From the NCBI GenBank assembly GCA_028583605.1, contig CM053331.1:3815937-3879936 (forward strand): a stretch of 64,000 nt of DNA, read 5' to 3'. Source of the DNA: Dastarcus helophoroides. Its lineage: Eukaryota > Arthropoda > Insecta > Coleoptera > Bothrideridae. The position numbers and the translations under genes were made by a program. The notes under the pieces are model-generated. The model did not search any database. It was given only the letters and a program-made list of their open reading frames with translations, and was not told the DNA's origin. Within the stretch, counting starts at the first letter, position 1, and the number at the start of each line of letters is the position of its first letter. Below are positions 1-12,520 of this stretch, one piece after another.

Positions 1-2500
1 TGCTTTGTATTCCAAATATGTCTCAATTTGCACTCTAAAATACTCCTCATTGTAACCTCAAAATTTTCTTGATTTGTACTTCCAAAAATCTGATTTCTGC
101 TCGAAAAATTTCCTGATATTGATCTGCAAAATACTGTTCTACATACGCCCACTCCAAACTCAAAAAATATCTTGATTTTTGCTCTAAAAATGACCTGATT
201 TATATACTCCAAATCGATCCTGATTTATACTCCACTTTTTTTAGAAATTGTTTCAATGTTTGTCTCGAATATCTCCCCAATTATATATTCCAAAATTTCC
301 CTTATTTGTACTCCAAATCTTTCTTGATTTATACTCGAAAGCTGACATGATTTCTACTTCAAATCTGTTTTAATTTGGGCTCCAAAAAACTCTAGATATT
401 TTTCAAAAACTAACCCAGATTTTGCTTTAAAATTCTACTGGTTTGTACTCCAAAATTGGCCACATTTTTACTCCAAAATGCTTTCGATTTTGGCCAAAAA
501 TCTCCTGATATTTGCTTTAAAAATTGTCTGATTCAAGCTACAAAAATTTCCTGATTTATGCTTCAAAAGTTTCCTGATATTTATGTGAAAAACTCTGCAG
601 AACGCTGCTCTACATATGCTCACTCCAAACTCAAAAATTGTCTTGATTTTTGCTCTAAAAATGACCTGATTTATATACTCCAAATCGATCCTGATTTATA
701 CTCGACTTTTTTAGAAATTGTCTCAATGTTTGTCTGGAGTATCTCCCCAATTATATATTCCAAAATTTCCCTGATTTGTACTCCAAATCTTTCTTGACTT
801 ATACTTGAAAATTGTCTTAATTTCTATTCCAAATCTGTTTTAATTTGGGCTCCAAAAAACTCTATATTTTTTTCAAAAACTAATCCAGATTTTGCTTCAA
901 AATTCTACTGATTTGTACTCCAAAATTGGCCAGATTTTTACTCCAAAATGCTTTCGATTTTGGCCAAAAATCTCCTGATATTTGCTTTAAAAATTGTCTG
1001 ATTCAAGCTACAAAAATTTCCTGATTTATGCTCCAAAAGTTTCCTGATATTTATGTGAAAAACTCTGCAGAACGCTGCTCTACATATGCTAACTCCAAAC
1101 TCAAAAATTGTCCTGATTTTTGCTCTAAAAATGACTTGATTTATATACTCCAAATCGATCCTGATTTATACTTCACCTTTTTTTAGAAATTGTCTCAATG
1201 TTTGTCTCGAGTATCTCCCCAATTATATGTTCCAAAATTTCCGTGATGCTCCAAATCTTTCTTGATTTATACTCGAAAGCTGTCTTGATTTCTACTCCAA
1301 ATCTGTCTTGATTTGGCCTCCAAAACACTCGATTTTTTTCAAAAACTGATTCAGTTTTTGCTTCAAAATTCTACTGATTTGTACCCCAAAATAGTCCAGA
1401 TTTTTAGTCCAAAATTGTTCCGATTTTTAGCAAAAATCTCCTGATATTTTTCGCAAAAAATTCTTACTCGAAAATTCTAAAAATTGAAATAGACATATTG
1501 TTCCCTGAAATCAAAAAAGATTAAAAAACACAACAAAGGTTGCTCTAACGCGTTTCGACAGCCAAGCTATCATCTTTAGAGATACTGTCCACACGTAAAG
1601 AGCAGAAACATTGTCAGTTTTTGAATTATACTTTAAAAATGTCAATATTTTTCCAAAAAATTCTTCATTTTCGCTCCCAAACTCACTACCGGTTTTTGTC
1701 CTCTGAAAGTAGTTCAAAATTTGTTTTATTTTTACATGCAACACTAAATTGTTACTCCAAATGTCTATCATTTGTACTCCAAAATACTTCTGGCTGTTAC
1801 TCTAAAACTTTTCATATTTTTGCTTCAAGAATCTCTTGATACTTGCCGAAAAAATCTCCTGATTTCTCTATTTGTCTGCTCCTAATTTTGTTTGATATTT
1901 AGTCCAAAATTCTGGAGCATTTTTTCACAAAACTCTAATGAATTCTATTTCAAAAACCTTTGCATTGCTCCAAAAATTTGATTGATTTTTACTTCAAAGA
2001 TCTCTTTATTTTTACTCAAAATTCTTCTAATCGGTTCACCAACATTTCTATTCTTTCAATTTTTTTTGTTCTTTAGTTCAAAAGCCTAGACTTTGTTCCA
2101 AGAATCTTCTGATTTGTACTCCAAAACTCCCCTCATGTTACTTCGCAAATGTCACAAGACTCTTCTGCAAAAATAACCCGATTTTTACTCCAGAAATTTT
2201 TTGATTTATTACCAAAGTCCACTAGTGTTTCCTCCAAAAATTTCCTGATTTACACTCAAAAAATATATAGATTTTCTCTGCTCCTTCCAATTTTTTTTGC
2301 GTTTTATCTCAAAAATTTTATGATTACTCAATCTGCTTATATGTATTACATCCTTTAAAATCCTATCCCAAAAAGCTCAGGTACTTCCTTGATTTGTAAT
2401 CCAAAACACTTCTTCTATTTCTTCAAAAAATGTCTTGCCTTTTAACTCATAATTTGCTACAAAACTCTGCTAAAGTCTTGTCTAAAAACCTAATGGTTGC
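1..2500. repeat. degenerate TCCAAAA-type short repeat with ~470-bp higher-order copies
   Basis: The stretch is a run of short phrases such as TGATTTGTACTCCAAAA with drifting spacing. On top of this there is a larger period: a segment containing ATGACYTGATTTATATACTC and the following ~400 bp recurs near 190, 661 and 1131, a spacing of about 470 bp, with high identity between the first two copies and decay in the third. No exon signals or transposon protein were seen. It is interrupted near 1500-1592 by half of a foldback element. Open frames here are by-products of the repeat. Confidence 0.8.
1500..1592 (-). mobile_element. partial copy of foldback/MITE family with hammerhead-like core
   Basis: The sequence matches the left part of the better-preserved elements at 23.3, 32.9 and 33.8 kb: CCTGAAATCAAAAAAGATT, then AAAACACAACAAAGGTTGC, then the CGCGTTTCGACAGCCAAGC core. 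Only one arm is present; the partner arm expected to the right is missing. The flanks are the TCCAAAA repeats. Confidence 0.7.
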
Positions 2501-4130
2501 TCCACAATCTCAGGGTTACTCCAAATATCCCTTGATTTTAGCTCCAAATATCTATGAATCTTGGCTCTAAATATCCATTGGTTTTGGCTCCAAATATCCA
2601 CTGATTTTGGCTCGAAATATCCCTTAAATTTAGCTCCAAATATCCCTTGATTCTAGCCCCAAATATTCACTGATTTTGGCTCAAAATATCCCTTAAATTT
2701 AGCTCCAAATATCCCTTGATTATAGCTCCAAATATCCCTTGATTATAGCTCCAAATATCCATTGATTTTGGCTCCAAATATCCATTGATTTTGGCTCCAA
2801 ATATGCCTTGAGTTTGGCTCCAAATATCCCTTGATTTTGGCTCCAAAGATCCCTTGAGGTTGGCTCAAAACAACCCTTGATTTTGGCTCCAAATATTCCT
2901 TGATTTTGGCTCCAAATATCCCTTGATTTTGGATCCAAATATCCCTTGATGTTGGCTTGAAACATTCTTTGAGTTTGGCTCCAAATATCCCTTTAATTTA
3001 GCTTCAAATATCCCTTAATTGTAGCTCCAAATACTCCTTGATTTTGGCTCCAAATATCTATTGATTTTAGCTTCAAATATACTTTGATTTTAGTTTCAAA
3101 TATCTCTTGATTTTTGCTCCAAATAACTCTTGATTTTGGCTCCAAATATTCCTTGATTTTGGCTCCAAATATCCCTTGATTTTGGATCCAAATATCCCTT
3201 GATGTTGGCTTGAAACATTCTTTGAGTTTGGCTCCAAATATCCCTTTAATTTAGCTTCAAATATCCCTTAATTTTAGCTCCAAATACTTCTTTGATTTTA
3301 GTTTCAAATATCCCTTGATTTTTGCTTCAAATATCCCTTGATTTTGGCTCTAATATCCCTTGATTTTGGCTCCAAGTACCCATTGATTTTGGCTACAAAT
3401 ATCCCTTAACTTTGGCTCCAAATATCCCTTAAATTTAGCTCCAAATATTCCTAGATTTTAGCTTCAAATATCCGTTGATTTTAGCTTCAAATATTCCTTG
3501 ATGTTGGCTCGAAACATTCCTTGATTTTGGCTCCAAATATCCATTGATTTTAGCTCGAAATATCCCTTTAATTTAGTTCCAAATTTCCTTTTATTTTAGC
3601 TCCAAATGTCTCTCAATTTTAGCTCCAAATATCCATTGATTTTGGTTCCAAATAGCCCTTGACTTTGGCTTTAAATATCCCTAGATTTTGGTTCCAAATA
3701 TCCCTTGATGTTGGCTCGAAACATTACTTGATTTTGGCTCCAAATATCTCTTCAATTTAGCTCCAAATATCCCTTGATTTTAGCTCCAAATATGCATTGA
3801 TTTTGGCTCCAAATATCCCGTAACTTTGGCTCCAAACATCCCTTGATTTTAGCTCCAAATATCCCTTGATTTTGGCTCCAAATATTGCTTGATTTTGGCT
3901 CCAATTATCTCTTGATGTTTGCTCGAAACATTCCTTTAATTTGGCTCCAAATGTCCCTTTAATTTAGCTCCAAATGTCCCTTGTCTTTGGCTCCAAATAT
4001 CTCTTGATTTTGCCTCGAGGCATCCCTTAATTTTGGTTCCAAATATCTCTTCAATTTAGCCCCAAATATCACTTGACTTTAGCTCCAAATATCCCTTGAT
4101 TTTGGCTCCAAATGTCGCCTGATTTGTACT
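2500..4130. repeat. 23-bp satellite array, block 1
   Basis: The unit is about CCAAATATCCCTTGATTTTGGCT (given here as CCAAATATCCCTTGA plus TTTTGGCT), 23 bp. Variants replace TTTTGGCT by TTTAGCT or TGTTGGCTCGAAACATT and recur in an orderly way, showing higher-order organisation. The minus strand of the unit has no stop in any frame, so peptide-like frames with a 23-residue period appear by chance. No gene is present. Confidence 0.9.
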
Positions 4131-4440
4131 CTAACAATCTCCTTATTTGTACTTCAAAAATCATTTGAATTTTATTTCAAATATCTCCTGATTTTACTTA
4201 AAACTTCTCTTGCTTTATATTCCAAAAATCTTCCAATTTCATCAATCTTACCTCAAACATTTTTTTCATTTTTCTGTTGATCTTTGCTTCAAAAATTAGG
4301 TACTTCCTTGATTTGTACTTCAAAACACGTCTTATATTCACTCAAAAATATCTTGACTTTTAGCCCATAATTTTTCGCAAAACTCTCCTAAATTATAGTC
4401 TAAAAATCTAGTGCCTGCTCCAAAAATCTTTGAGTTAATC
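4130..4440. repeat. TCCAAAA-type spacer between two 23-bp blocks
   Basis: This spacer is again the TACTTCAAAAATC-type repeat. It has a close counterpart at about 12520-12860, where the same phrases (TTTCTGTTGATCTTTGCTTC, AAAACACGT, TTGACTTTTAGC) occur in the same order, so the whole block boundary was duplicated. Confidence 0.7.
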
Positions 4441-5900
4441 AAAAAATGTGATCAAAGATCCCTTGATTTTGGGTCCAAATATCTCTTGATTTTGGATCCA
4501 AATATCCCTTGATTTTGGCTCCGAATTTCTATTGATCTTGACTCGAAATATTCCTTAAATTTAGCTCCAAATATTCCTTGACTTTAGTTCCAAATATCCC
4601 TTGATTCTAGCTTTAGATATCCCTTGAATTTAGCTTCAAATATCCTTTGATTTTAGCTTTAAATATCCCTTGATTTTGGCTCCAAAAATATCTTGATTTT
4701 GGCTCCAAATATCTCTCGATTTTGGCTCCAAATACTCCTTGATTTTGGCTCCAAATACCCCTTGATTTTGGCTCCAAATTTCTATTGATTTTGGCTCGAA
4801 ATATTCCTTAAATTTAGTTCCAAATATCCCTTGACTTTGACTCCAACCAAATATCCCTTGATTTTAGCTCCAAATATTCCTTGATTTTAGCTTCAAATAT
4901 CCCTTGATGTTGGCTCGAAACATTCCTTGATTTTGGCTCCAAATATCCATTGATTTTATCTCGAAATATCCCTTAAATTTAGCTCCAAATATTATTTAAT
5001 TTTAGCTCCAAATATTCCTTGATTTTGGCTTTAAATATCCCTTGATTTTGGCTCCAAATATCCCTTGATGTTGACTCCAAATATCTCTTGATTTTGGCTC
5101 CAAATATCCCTTGATTTTGGCTTCGAATTTCTATTGATTTTGGCTCGAAATATTCCTTAAATTTAGCTCCAAATATTCCTTGACTTTGGCTCCAAATATC
5201 CCTTGATTTTAGCTTCAAAAATCCCTTGAATTTAGCTTCAAATATCCTTTGATTTTAGCTTCAAATATCCCTTGATTTTGGCTCCAAAAATCTCTTGATT
5301 TTGGTTCCAAATATCTTTTGATTTTGCCTCCAAGTACCCCTTGATTTTGGCTCCAAATTTCTATTGATTTTGGCTCGAAATATTCCTGAAATTTAGCTCC
5401 AAATATCCCTTGACTTTAGCTCCAACCAAATATCCCTTGATTTTAGCTCCAAATATCCACTGATTTTGGCTCGAAATATCCCTTAAATTTAGCTCCAAAT
5501 ATGCCTTGATTCTAGCTCCAAATATCCATTGATTTTGGCTCCAAATATGCCTTGAGTTTGGCTCCAAATATCCCTTGATTATAGCTTCAAGTATCGCTTG
5601 ATTTTAGCTTAAAATATCCCTTGATTTTGGCTCCAAATACGTTTGATTTTGGCTCCAAATATTTCTTTATGTTGGCTTAAAAGATTCCTTGATTTTGGCG
5701 CCAAATATCCCGTCAATTTAGCTTCAAATGTCCCTTGTCTTTGGCTCCAAATATCCCTTGATGTTGGCTCGAAATATCCCTCGATTTTGGCTCCAAATAT
5801 CCCTTCAATTTAGCTCCAAATATCCCTTTAATTTAACTCCAAATATGTTTTGATTTTGGCTCTAAATACCCCTTGATTTTGGCTCCAAATGTCGCCTGAT
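4440..5900. repeat. 23-bp satellite array, block 2
   Basis: The same 23-bp unit as at 2.5-4.1 kb. Two sub-blocks of roughly 490 bp within it (about 4660-5140 and 5220-5450) share the same succession of variant units, including the unusual local duplication CTCCAACCAAATATCCC, seen near 4850 and 5420. Confidence 0.9.
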
Positions 5901-7400
5901 TTGTACTCTAATAATCTCCTGATTTGTACTTCAAAAGTCATTTGATTTTTATTTCAAATATCTCCTGATTTTTACTTCAAAAATCGCTGACCTGATATTA
6001 AATTTTCCCTTAATTTATAATCCAAAAATCTTCCAGTTTCTAGTCCAACATTTTCCTGAATTTTTCTTCAAACATTTTTTGATTTTTTTGGTGATCTTTG
6101 CTTCAAAAATTCCCATATTTGTACCCCAAAACCCTCATTTGTACTTCAAAAGCCTCTTGATTTGTACCCAAAAATCTGCCACTTTCTAGTCCCACATTAT
6201 CATGAATTTTATTTCGAAAATTTCTCGACTTTCTGGTGGTCCTTGCTCCAAAAATTCTCTGATTTGTACTCCAAAACCTTTACTTTGTTCTTCAAAATCC
6301 TCCTGACTTGCACCTTACAGTATTTCATTTTTTAATCCAGCACTCTCATAAATTTTACTTCGAAGATTTCTTAATTTTTCTACTAATCATTGCTCCAAAA
6401 ATTCTCAGATTAGTACTTCCAATTTGTACTTCAAAAACCTCCTGATTTGTACCAAAAAATTTGCCACTTTTTAATCCAAGATTCTCATTAATTTAACATT
6501 AAAAATTTCTTGGTTTTGCTGTTAGTCCTTGATCCAAAAATTCTTAAATTTATACTCATAAATCTCCCACTTTTAGTCCAACATTCTCATAATTTCATTT
6601 TGAAAATATTTTGATTCTTCCGCTAATCCTTGCTCCAAAAATATTCAGATTTGTACTTCAAAAACTTTCTGATTTGTATTCTAGAAACTCTTCTGGTTTT
6701 CATTCCAAAATCTGCTGATTTTTACTCCACAAATCTAATAATTTCTACAAGCGTTTCCTGGCGTTTACTCTAAAAAGCTTTAAAATTTTTAATGTAAAAA
6801 AAAATGTTTAATGTAAAAAAAATTCTGCTTTTTTGTTTCAAAAATCCTTTATTTCTATGCCTCAACTGTCTTCATATGTTCCTCAATTCTTACGACTTTT
6901 ACTCCAAACATTTCTACATTTTTATTGTAGAAATCTCCCGTTTTTTCATTCCAAAAATCTCTTCGTTTTTACTCTATAAATTTTCTCCTGATTTTCTTGA
7001 AAGTTTCGGGAGTTCTAGTCCAAAGTGTCATAAGTTTTACCTCAAATATTTCCTGGTTGGTTTGTTGCTTTTAAATAATCTGCTGCTTTGCATTTCAAAA
7101 CTCTGGTTTTTACTTCAATTTTTGAACTTTGCAAAAAGTTACCTTATTTTTATTTTGCAAAAATTCATCTCATTTTTATTTTAAAATATCTAATTTTTAC
7201 TACAAAAAATCCCCCAATTTCCGAAATTCACCAAACTCCGTGTTATTATTCCAGAAATATCTCCTAATTTTTTTTCAAATGTCTCCTAACTCGACTCGAA
7301 GAATTTGGTGATATTTTCTGTGAAAATCTCCTGATACTTTCGAGCAAAGTCCTTTTTTACTCCAAAAACCTTGGAACGAAAATCCTAAGATTTTTCGAGA
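5900..7400. repeat. degenerate TCCAAAAATCTCC-type low-complexity sequence
   Basis: Diverged short repeats of the same general kind as 1-2500. Frames of up to 126 codons here are rich in F, L and S with no recognisable domain and change register with the repeat. I see no gene. The block runs directly into the first recognisable exon near 7443. Confidence 0.7.
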
Positions 7401-7442
7401 AAAAATCTCCCAATGAAGATTCTAATAGGGGACATCTTTCAG

Positions 7443-7659
7443 GAGGAGGGACGAAAACAACCACCTTCCACCTATCTGATGGACCAACCGGATTATCCAG
7501 GTGGGTACCCTCCTTGCCCGGGTTATGATCTTCAATTGCAACCTAACATGGCCCACAAGACTCACACCTTACCTCACCCCCACCACCATCACCAGCACCA
7601 TATGCATGACAGAAACAGAGCCAGAGATGACCAGCATCTCGGCTACGGAAGCATGTCAG
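7443..7659 (+). CDS. penultimate coding exon of an unrecognised host gene (Pro/His-rich tail)
   Basis: The exon starts after CATCTTTCAG and ends at TCAG|GTAACT, leaving one base of a split codon. Its 72 codons are rich in Tyr, Pro and Gly in the first half (PDYPGGYPPCPGYD), followed by a His run (PHPHHHHQHHMHDR) and a charged stretch (RNRARDDQHLGYGS). Codon use and GC content differ sharply from the surrounding arrays, and the phase matches the next exon exactly, which together make this a real exon. No earlier exon was found: upstream lies at least 7.4 kb of satellite, so the preceding intron must be long. The 5' splice acceptor has a weak pyrimidine tract, so the exact start is slightly uncertain. 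The product is not identified. Confidence 0.75.
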
Positions 7660-7923
7660 GTAACTAACACGTTTCATTTGGTTTTTTTTACTAAATACAA
7701 CTGAAGAATTAGAGTGACTGATTTTTTTTGCTATTTCGATTGACTTGACTACTACTAAATACAAACTAACTGAAGAAGCATTTGAGTGGCTGAATTTGTT
7801 TGCTATTTCGATTGACTTGACTGCTTTTTTTGCTAAAATCTAAATGAAGAATTAATTCGAGTGGCTGGTTTTTTTAACTATTTTGATTCAATGAACGCAG
7901 TATTGACTTGGTTGCTCTTGCAG

Positions 7924-8270
7924 CCAAATCCTCCTACGTGAGTGCGCCTTCGCCGGCTCCCCCAGCCGACGGTTCCTACTACAACATGTCCGACAGGTAC
8001 CTCTCGTACCCGCCCCCGCTCAACTTCCAGAATCCACCGCCGGTACCAGCGCATCCGCACATGTCGCACGTGACGCCCGCCACGCCGCCGCTACCGGCGA
8101 ACGGCACGTTGCATCGCCATCAGAGACCGCCGGTGCCGCCGCCCGACGTTCTGCACAACACCAACCAAAACGCGCAAATTCTCCAACCGCAGACGCTGGC
8201 CCAAAAACGGGAGTTGACCAGTTTCGGTAACGGTTACGGTGTTAACGAACAGGAAGGACATCTTGTCTGA
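7924..8270 (+). CDS. last coding exon of the same gene, C-terminal Pro-rich tail
   Basis: The acceptor TTGCTCTTGCAG precedes the exon; the G left by the previous exon plus CC gives an Ala codon and the frame then runs to TGA at 8268-8270 (about 115 codons). The protein segment is Pro/Ser/Tyr-rich (SAPSPAPPADGSYYNMS, YPPPLNFQNPPPVPAHPH, RPPVPPPDV) and has no predicted fold, so it looks like an intrinsically disordered cytoplasmic or regulatory tail. Several PxxP stretches could bind SH3 or WW domains (inference). It ends in EGHLV, a hydrophobic terminus that is not a canonical class I PDZ ligand. GC content is far above the local mean. The intron (7660-7923) is 264 bp. Such tails are common in insect adhesion and guidance receptors, but no transmembrane segment is visible in this window, so no family is assigned. 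Confidence 0.85.
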
Positions 8271-8500
8271 GACAGGGAGGAGATTTTGTATGTGCTTTAA
8301 GACTGCGTTAGATTTCTATGTGATTTTGAAAGTGTTTTTTTTTTTTTTTTGTAAGATTTGAGTGATGATGATGATAGATCGAGGCCTGAACTTTAGCCAA
8401 ATTTGGTTATATATAATTTTTTAATGAAACTAATAAGCTATGAATTATTAAATGTTTCTAAATATTTCCATCAGTAATAAACGATTATTGTAATACTGGT
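8271..8500 (+). promoter_or_regulatory. 3' UTR with poly(A) signal
   Basis: About 200 bases after the stop codon there is AATAAA at 8476-8481, followed by T-rich sequence and GT-containing stretches within 40 bases. This is the expected 3' end of the gene whose last exon ends at 8270. A poly(T) tract lies at 8335-8350. Confidence 0.6.
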
Positions 8501-8785
8501 AATACTGAGTTAAAGAGTGGCTTCTGAAATATAAAACAAATATCTTGTGACTGATTTAAAAATTTTTGTAATACAGAAATAAGACTTAAATGGAAGCCGT
8601 ACAATTCAAACAGACAGATCAAAACTTTATCAAAATATTTCTCAATAATAGTAAGTAATTAAACAATAGAAACAAATTGCTCAGTTGTTTAAGAAAAAAA
8701 AAAGACTCGAAGTGTTTTTTCACTTACATTTACAGCAATAACAGGAAAAATAACGATTAATTCTGTCTCAAAATCGATTTTAAGC

Positions 8786-8872
8786 GCCATGGGTATTGCG
8801 TGGACGTCCGTGGGTATTGCGTGGACGACCGTGGGTCTTGCGTGGACGCCCGTGGGGTTTGCGTGGACGCAT
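8786..8872 (+). repeat. 21-bp minisatellite, four copies
   Basis: Four tandem copies of GGGTATTGCGTGGACGTCCGT-like sequence (unit of 21 bp: GGGTMTTGCGTGGACG plus CCCGT). The reverse complement is clearly related to the CCCACGG/CCCACGTCAAACC minisatellites at 15.1 and 15.4 kb. The peptide-like frame (GIAWT repeats) is a by-product. Confidence 0.85.
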
Positions 8873-9049
8873 TATTTATTTTTTAACATTCTTTTCTTTA
8901 TGTTCGTTACGATAATGTTATTTTTACAGTCTGAAGTTATTTTTTTCTGTCTTGTAGACATTAAATATGAACAAATATCGATATTTTCCATATTTGCTTT
9001 CGAATAAATCTTTTACTTTTTACATTTTTGGAAATATTTTTGTTTCGTC

Positions 9050-11215
9050 CAGTGTGGGATGGTTTATTCTTCACAAAAACGATTTATACTTCACTGGAAG
9101 GGTTTATACCTGACAGAGACTGTTTATACTTCACTGGGGGAATTAATACTTCACAGAAACAGTGCATACTTCACAGAAACAATTTACACTTCCTAGAGAC
9201 CGTTTATAATTCACGGAGACCGTTTATACCTTACAGAGACCGTTTATACTTCACAGAGACCTTTTATACTTCACAGAGACCGTTTATACTTCACAGAGGC
9301 CATTTAAACTTTACAAAAACCTTTTATACTTCACACAGACCGTTTATACTCCACAAAAACCGTTTATACTTCACAGAGACCGTTTATGCTTCACAGAGAC
9401 CGTTTATGCTTCATCACAAAGGCCATTTATACTTTACAGAAACCTTTTATACTTCACAGAGACCATTTATAATTCATAGAAATAGTATGTACTTCACAGT
9501 GACAGTTTACACTTCATAGAGACCGTTTCTAATTTATAGAGACCGCTTATAATTCACAGAGACCGTTCATACTTCACAGAGGTCATTTATAATTTATAGA
9601 AACTTAACACAGACCGTTTATACTTCAAAGAGACCGTTTATACTTCACAGAGACCGTTCATACTTCACAGAGGTCATTTATACTTTATAGAAACCTTTTA
9701 TACTTCACACAGACCGTTTATACTTCACAGAGACCGTTTATACTTCACAGAGGCCGTTTATACTTTACAGAAACCTTTTATACTTCACGCAGACCGTTTA
9801 TACTTCACAGAAACCGTTTATCCATCACAGAGACCATTTATCTTTCACAAAGGTCATTTATACTTTACAGAAACCTTTTATACTTCACACAGACCGCTTA
9901 TACTTCACGGAGGCCATTTATACTTTACATAGACCGTTTATACTTCATCACATAGGTCATCTATACTTTACAGAAACCTCTTATACTTCACAGAAACCAT
10001 TTCTAATTCACAGAAACAGTATATACTTTATAGAGGCAGTTTACACTTCATAGACACCATTTATAATTAACAGAGACCGTTTATACTTAACACAGATTGT
10101 TTATACTTCACAGAGATCGTTTATCCTTCACATAGGTCATTTATACTTTACAGAAACCTTTTCTACTTCACACGGACCGTTTATACTTCACGAAGGCCGT
10201 GTATACTTTACAGAAACCTTTTATACTTCACACAGATCGTTTATACTTCACGGAGGCAATTTATACTTTACAGAGACCGTTTATACTTCATCACAGAGGC
10301 GTTTATACTTTACAGAAACCTTTTATACTTCACAGAAACCGTTTATAATTCACAGAGACCGTTTTTAATTAACAGAGGCCGTTTATACTTAACACAGATC
10401 GTTTATACTTCACAGAGATCGTTTATACTTCACAGAGACCGTTTATCCTTCACATAGGTTATTTATACTTTACAGAAATCTTTTATATTTCACACGGACC
10501 GTTTATACTTCACAGGGACGGTTTATACTTCACACAGACCGTTTATACTTCACGAAGGCCGTTTATACTTTACAGAAACCTTTTATACTTCACACAGATC
10601 GTTTATACTTCACGGAGGCCATTTATACTTCGCAGATACCGTTTATACTTCATCACAGAGGCGTTTATACTTTACAGAAACCTTTTATACTTCACAGAAA
10701 CCGTTTATAATTCACAGAGACCGTTTTTAATTAACAGAGGCCGTTTATACTTAACACATCGTTTATACTTCACAAAGATCGTTTATACTTCACAGAGACC
10801 GTTTATCCTTCACATAGGTCATTTATACTTTACAGAAATCTTTTATATTTCACACGGACCGTTTATACTTTACAGAAACCTTTTATACTTCACACAGATC
10901 GTTTATACTTCACGGAGGCCATTTATACTTCACAGAGACCGTTTATACTTCATCACAGAGGTCGTTTATACTTTACAGAAACCTTTTGTACTTCACAGAG
11001 GCCGTTTATAATTCACAGAAACAATATATACTTTACAGAGACAGTTTACACTTCATAGAGACCGTTTATAATTCAAAGAGACCGTTTATAATTCACAGAG
11101 ACCGTTTATACTTAACACAGACCATTTATACTTCACAGAGACCGTTTATCCTTCACATAAGTCATTTATACTTTGCAGAAACCTTTTATACTTCACTTCA
11201 CTTTTATTCTTTAGT
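9050..11215. repeat. 20-bp satellite array (ACCGTTTATACTTCACAGAG), block 1
   Basis: More than 100 tandem copies of the 20-bp unit ACCGTTTATACTTCACAGAG and variants (TTTACAGAAACCTTTTATAC, TTCACACAGACC, TTCATCACAGAGG). A higher-order unit of about 290 bp is visible near 10170-10440, 10540-10810 and 10860-11000, each with the TCATCACAGAGG variant. The + strand unit has no stop in any frame, which explains a 163-codon frame at 9028-9519. The array ends by passing into the TCCAAAA repeats at 11.2 kb. Confidence 0.95.
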
Positions 11216-11640
11216 TCAAAATCCTTAACTGTGCTTCAAAATCTCCTGATTTGTACTCCAAAACTCTCCTCATGTTACTCCGCAAATCTCACGAGACTCT
11301 TCTGCAAGTATATCCCGATTTTTACTCCAGTAATTTTTTGGTTTATTATTTCAAAGTTCATGAGTGTTTGCGCCAAAAATCTCCTGATTTATACTCAAAA
11401 ATTATATAGATTTCCACTGCTGCTTCCAATTTTTGTTGCGTTTTAACTCAAAAATTTTATGTTTACTCCAAAATTATATACATTACGTAAAAATCCTTTA
11501 AATACTATTCCAAAAACCTCAGGTACTCCCTTGATTTGTACTCCAAAACACTTCTTAAATTCACTCAAAAACTTTCTCGACTTTTAGCCCATAATTTTTT
11601 GCAAAACTCCTAAATTTTAGTCTAAAAACCTATTGGTTGC
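11215..11640. repeat. TCCAAAA-type repeats, paralogous to 2100-2500
   Basis: The block matches 2100-2500 in order and wording: CTCCAAAACTCYCCTCATG, CACRAGACTCTTCTGCAA, CCCGATTTTTACTCCAG. It therefore marks a segmental duplication whose two copies are now 9.1 kb apart. Confidence 0.75.
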
Positions 11641-12520
11641 TCCAAAAATCTCAAGGTTAATAAAAAATTGTAATCAAAGATCCCTTGATTTTGCCTCCAA
11701 ATATCTCTTGATTTTGGCTCCAAATATCCTTTAATTTTGGCTCCAAATATCCCTTGATTTTGGTTCCAAATATCCCTTAGCTTTGGCTCCAAATATCCCT
11801 TAAATTTAGCTCCAAATATCCCTTGATTTTGGCTCCAAATATTGCTTGATTTTAGCTCCAAATATCCCTTGATTTTGGCTTCAAATATCCCTTGATGTTG
11901 ACTCGAAACATTCCTTGTATTTGGCTCCAAATATCCCTTCAATTTAGCTCCAAATATCCCTTGTCTTTGGCTCCAAATATCCCTTGATGTTGCCTCGAAA
12001 CTTCCCTTGATTTTGGCTCCAAATATCCCTTCAATTTAGCCCCAAATATCCCTTGACTTTAGCTCCAAATATCCCTTGATTTTGCTCCAAATATCCCGTG
12101 ATTTTGGCTTCAAATATTCATTGATGCTGGCTGCAAATATCCCTTACTTTGGCTCCAAATATTCCTTAAATTTAGCTCCAAATACCCCTTGATTTTAACT
12201 CCAAATATCCATTGATTTTGGCTCCAAATTTTGCTTGATTTTGGCTCTAAATATCCATTAATTTTGGTTCCAAATATAGCTAGATTTTGGCTGCAAATAT
12301 CTCTTGATTTTTGCTTCCAATATCTCTTGATGTTGGCTAGAAACATTCCTTGATTTCGGCTCCAAATATCCCTTCAATTTAGCTCCAAATATCCTTCGTC
12401 TTTAGCTCCAAATATCCTTTGATATTGGCTCAAAGCGTCCCTTGATTTTGGTTTTAAATATCCCTTCAATTTAGGTCCAAATATTCCTTGATTTTGGCTC
12501 CAAATGTCGCCTGATTTGGA
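11640..12520. repeat. 23-bp satellite array, block 3
   Basis: The same 23-bp CCAAATATCCCTTGA/TTTTGGCT unit as at 2.5-5.9 kb, again with the TGTTGRCTCGAAACATTCC variant. It occupies the same relative position after the TCCAAAA block as block 1 does. Confidence 0.9.

Noticed and set aside
2720..5567. Minus-strand frames with NQGIFGAKIKGYLEPKSRDI repeats
   Set aside because: A by-product of the 23-bp satellite, whose 69-bp triple unit encodes a 23-residue period.
6804..7184. 126-codon frame before the first exon
   Set aside because: F/L/S/Y-rich translation of TCCAAAAATCTCC-type repeats, no domain and no join to the 7443 exon.
9028..9519. 163-codon open frame with RDRLYFTETFYTSQRP-type repeats
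   Set aside because: The 20-bp satellite unit has no stop codon on the + strand in any frame, so open stretches are expected; register changes at each indel and no start context or domain exists.
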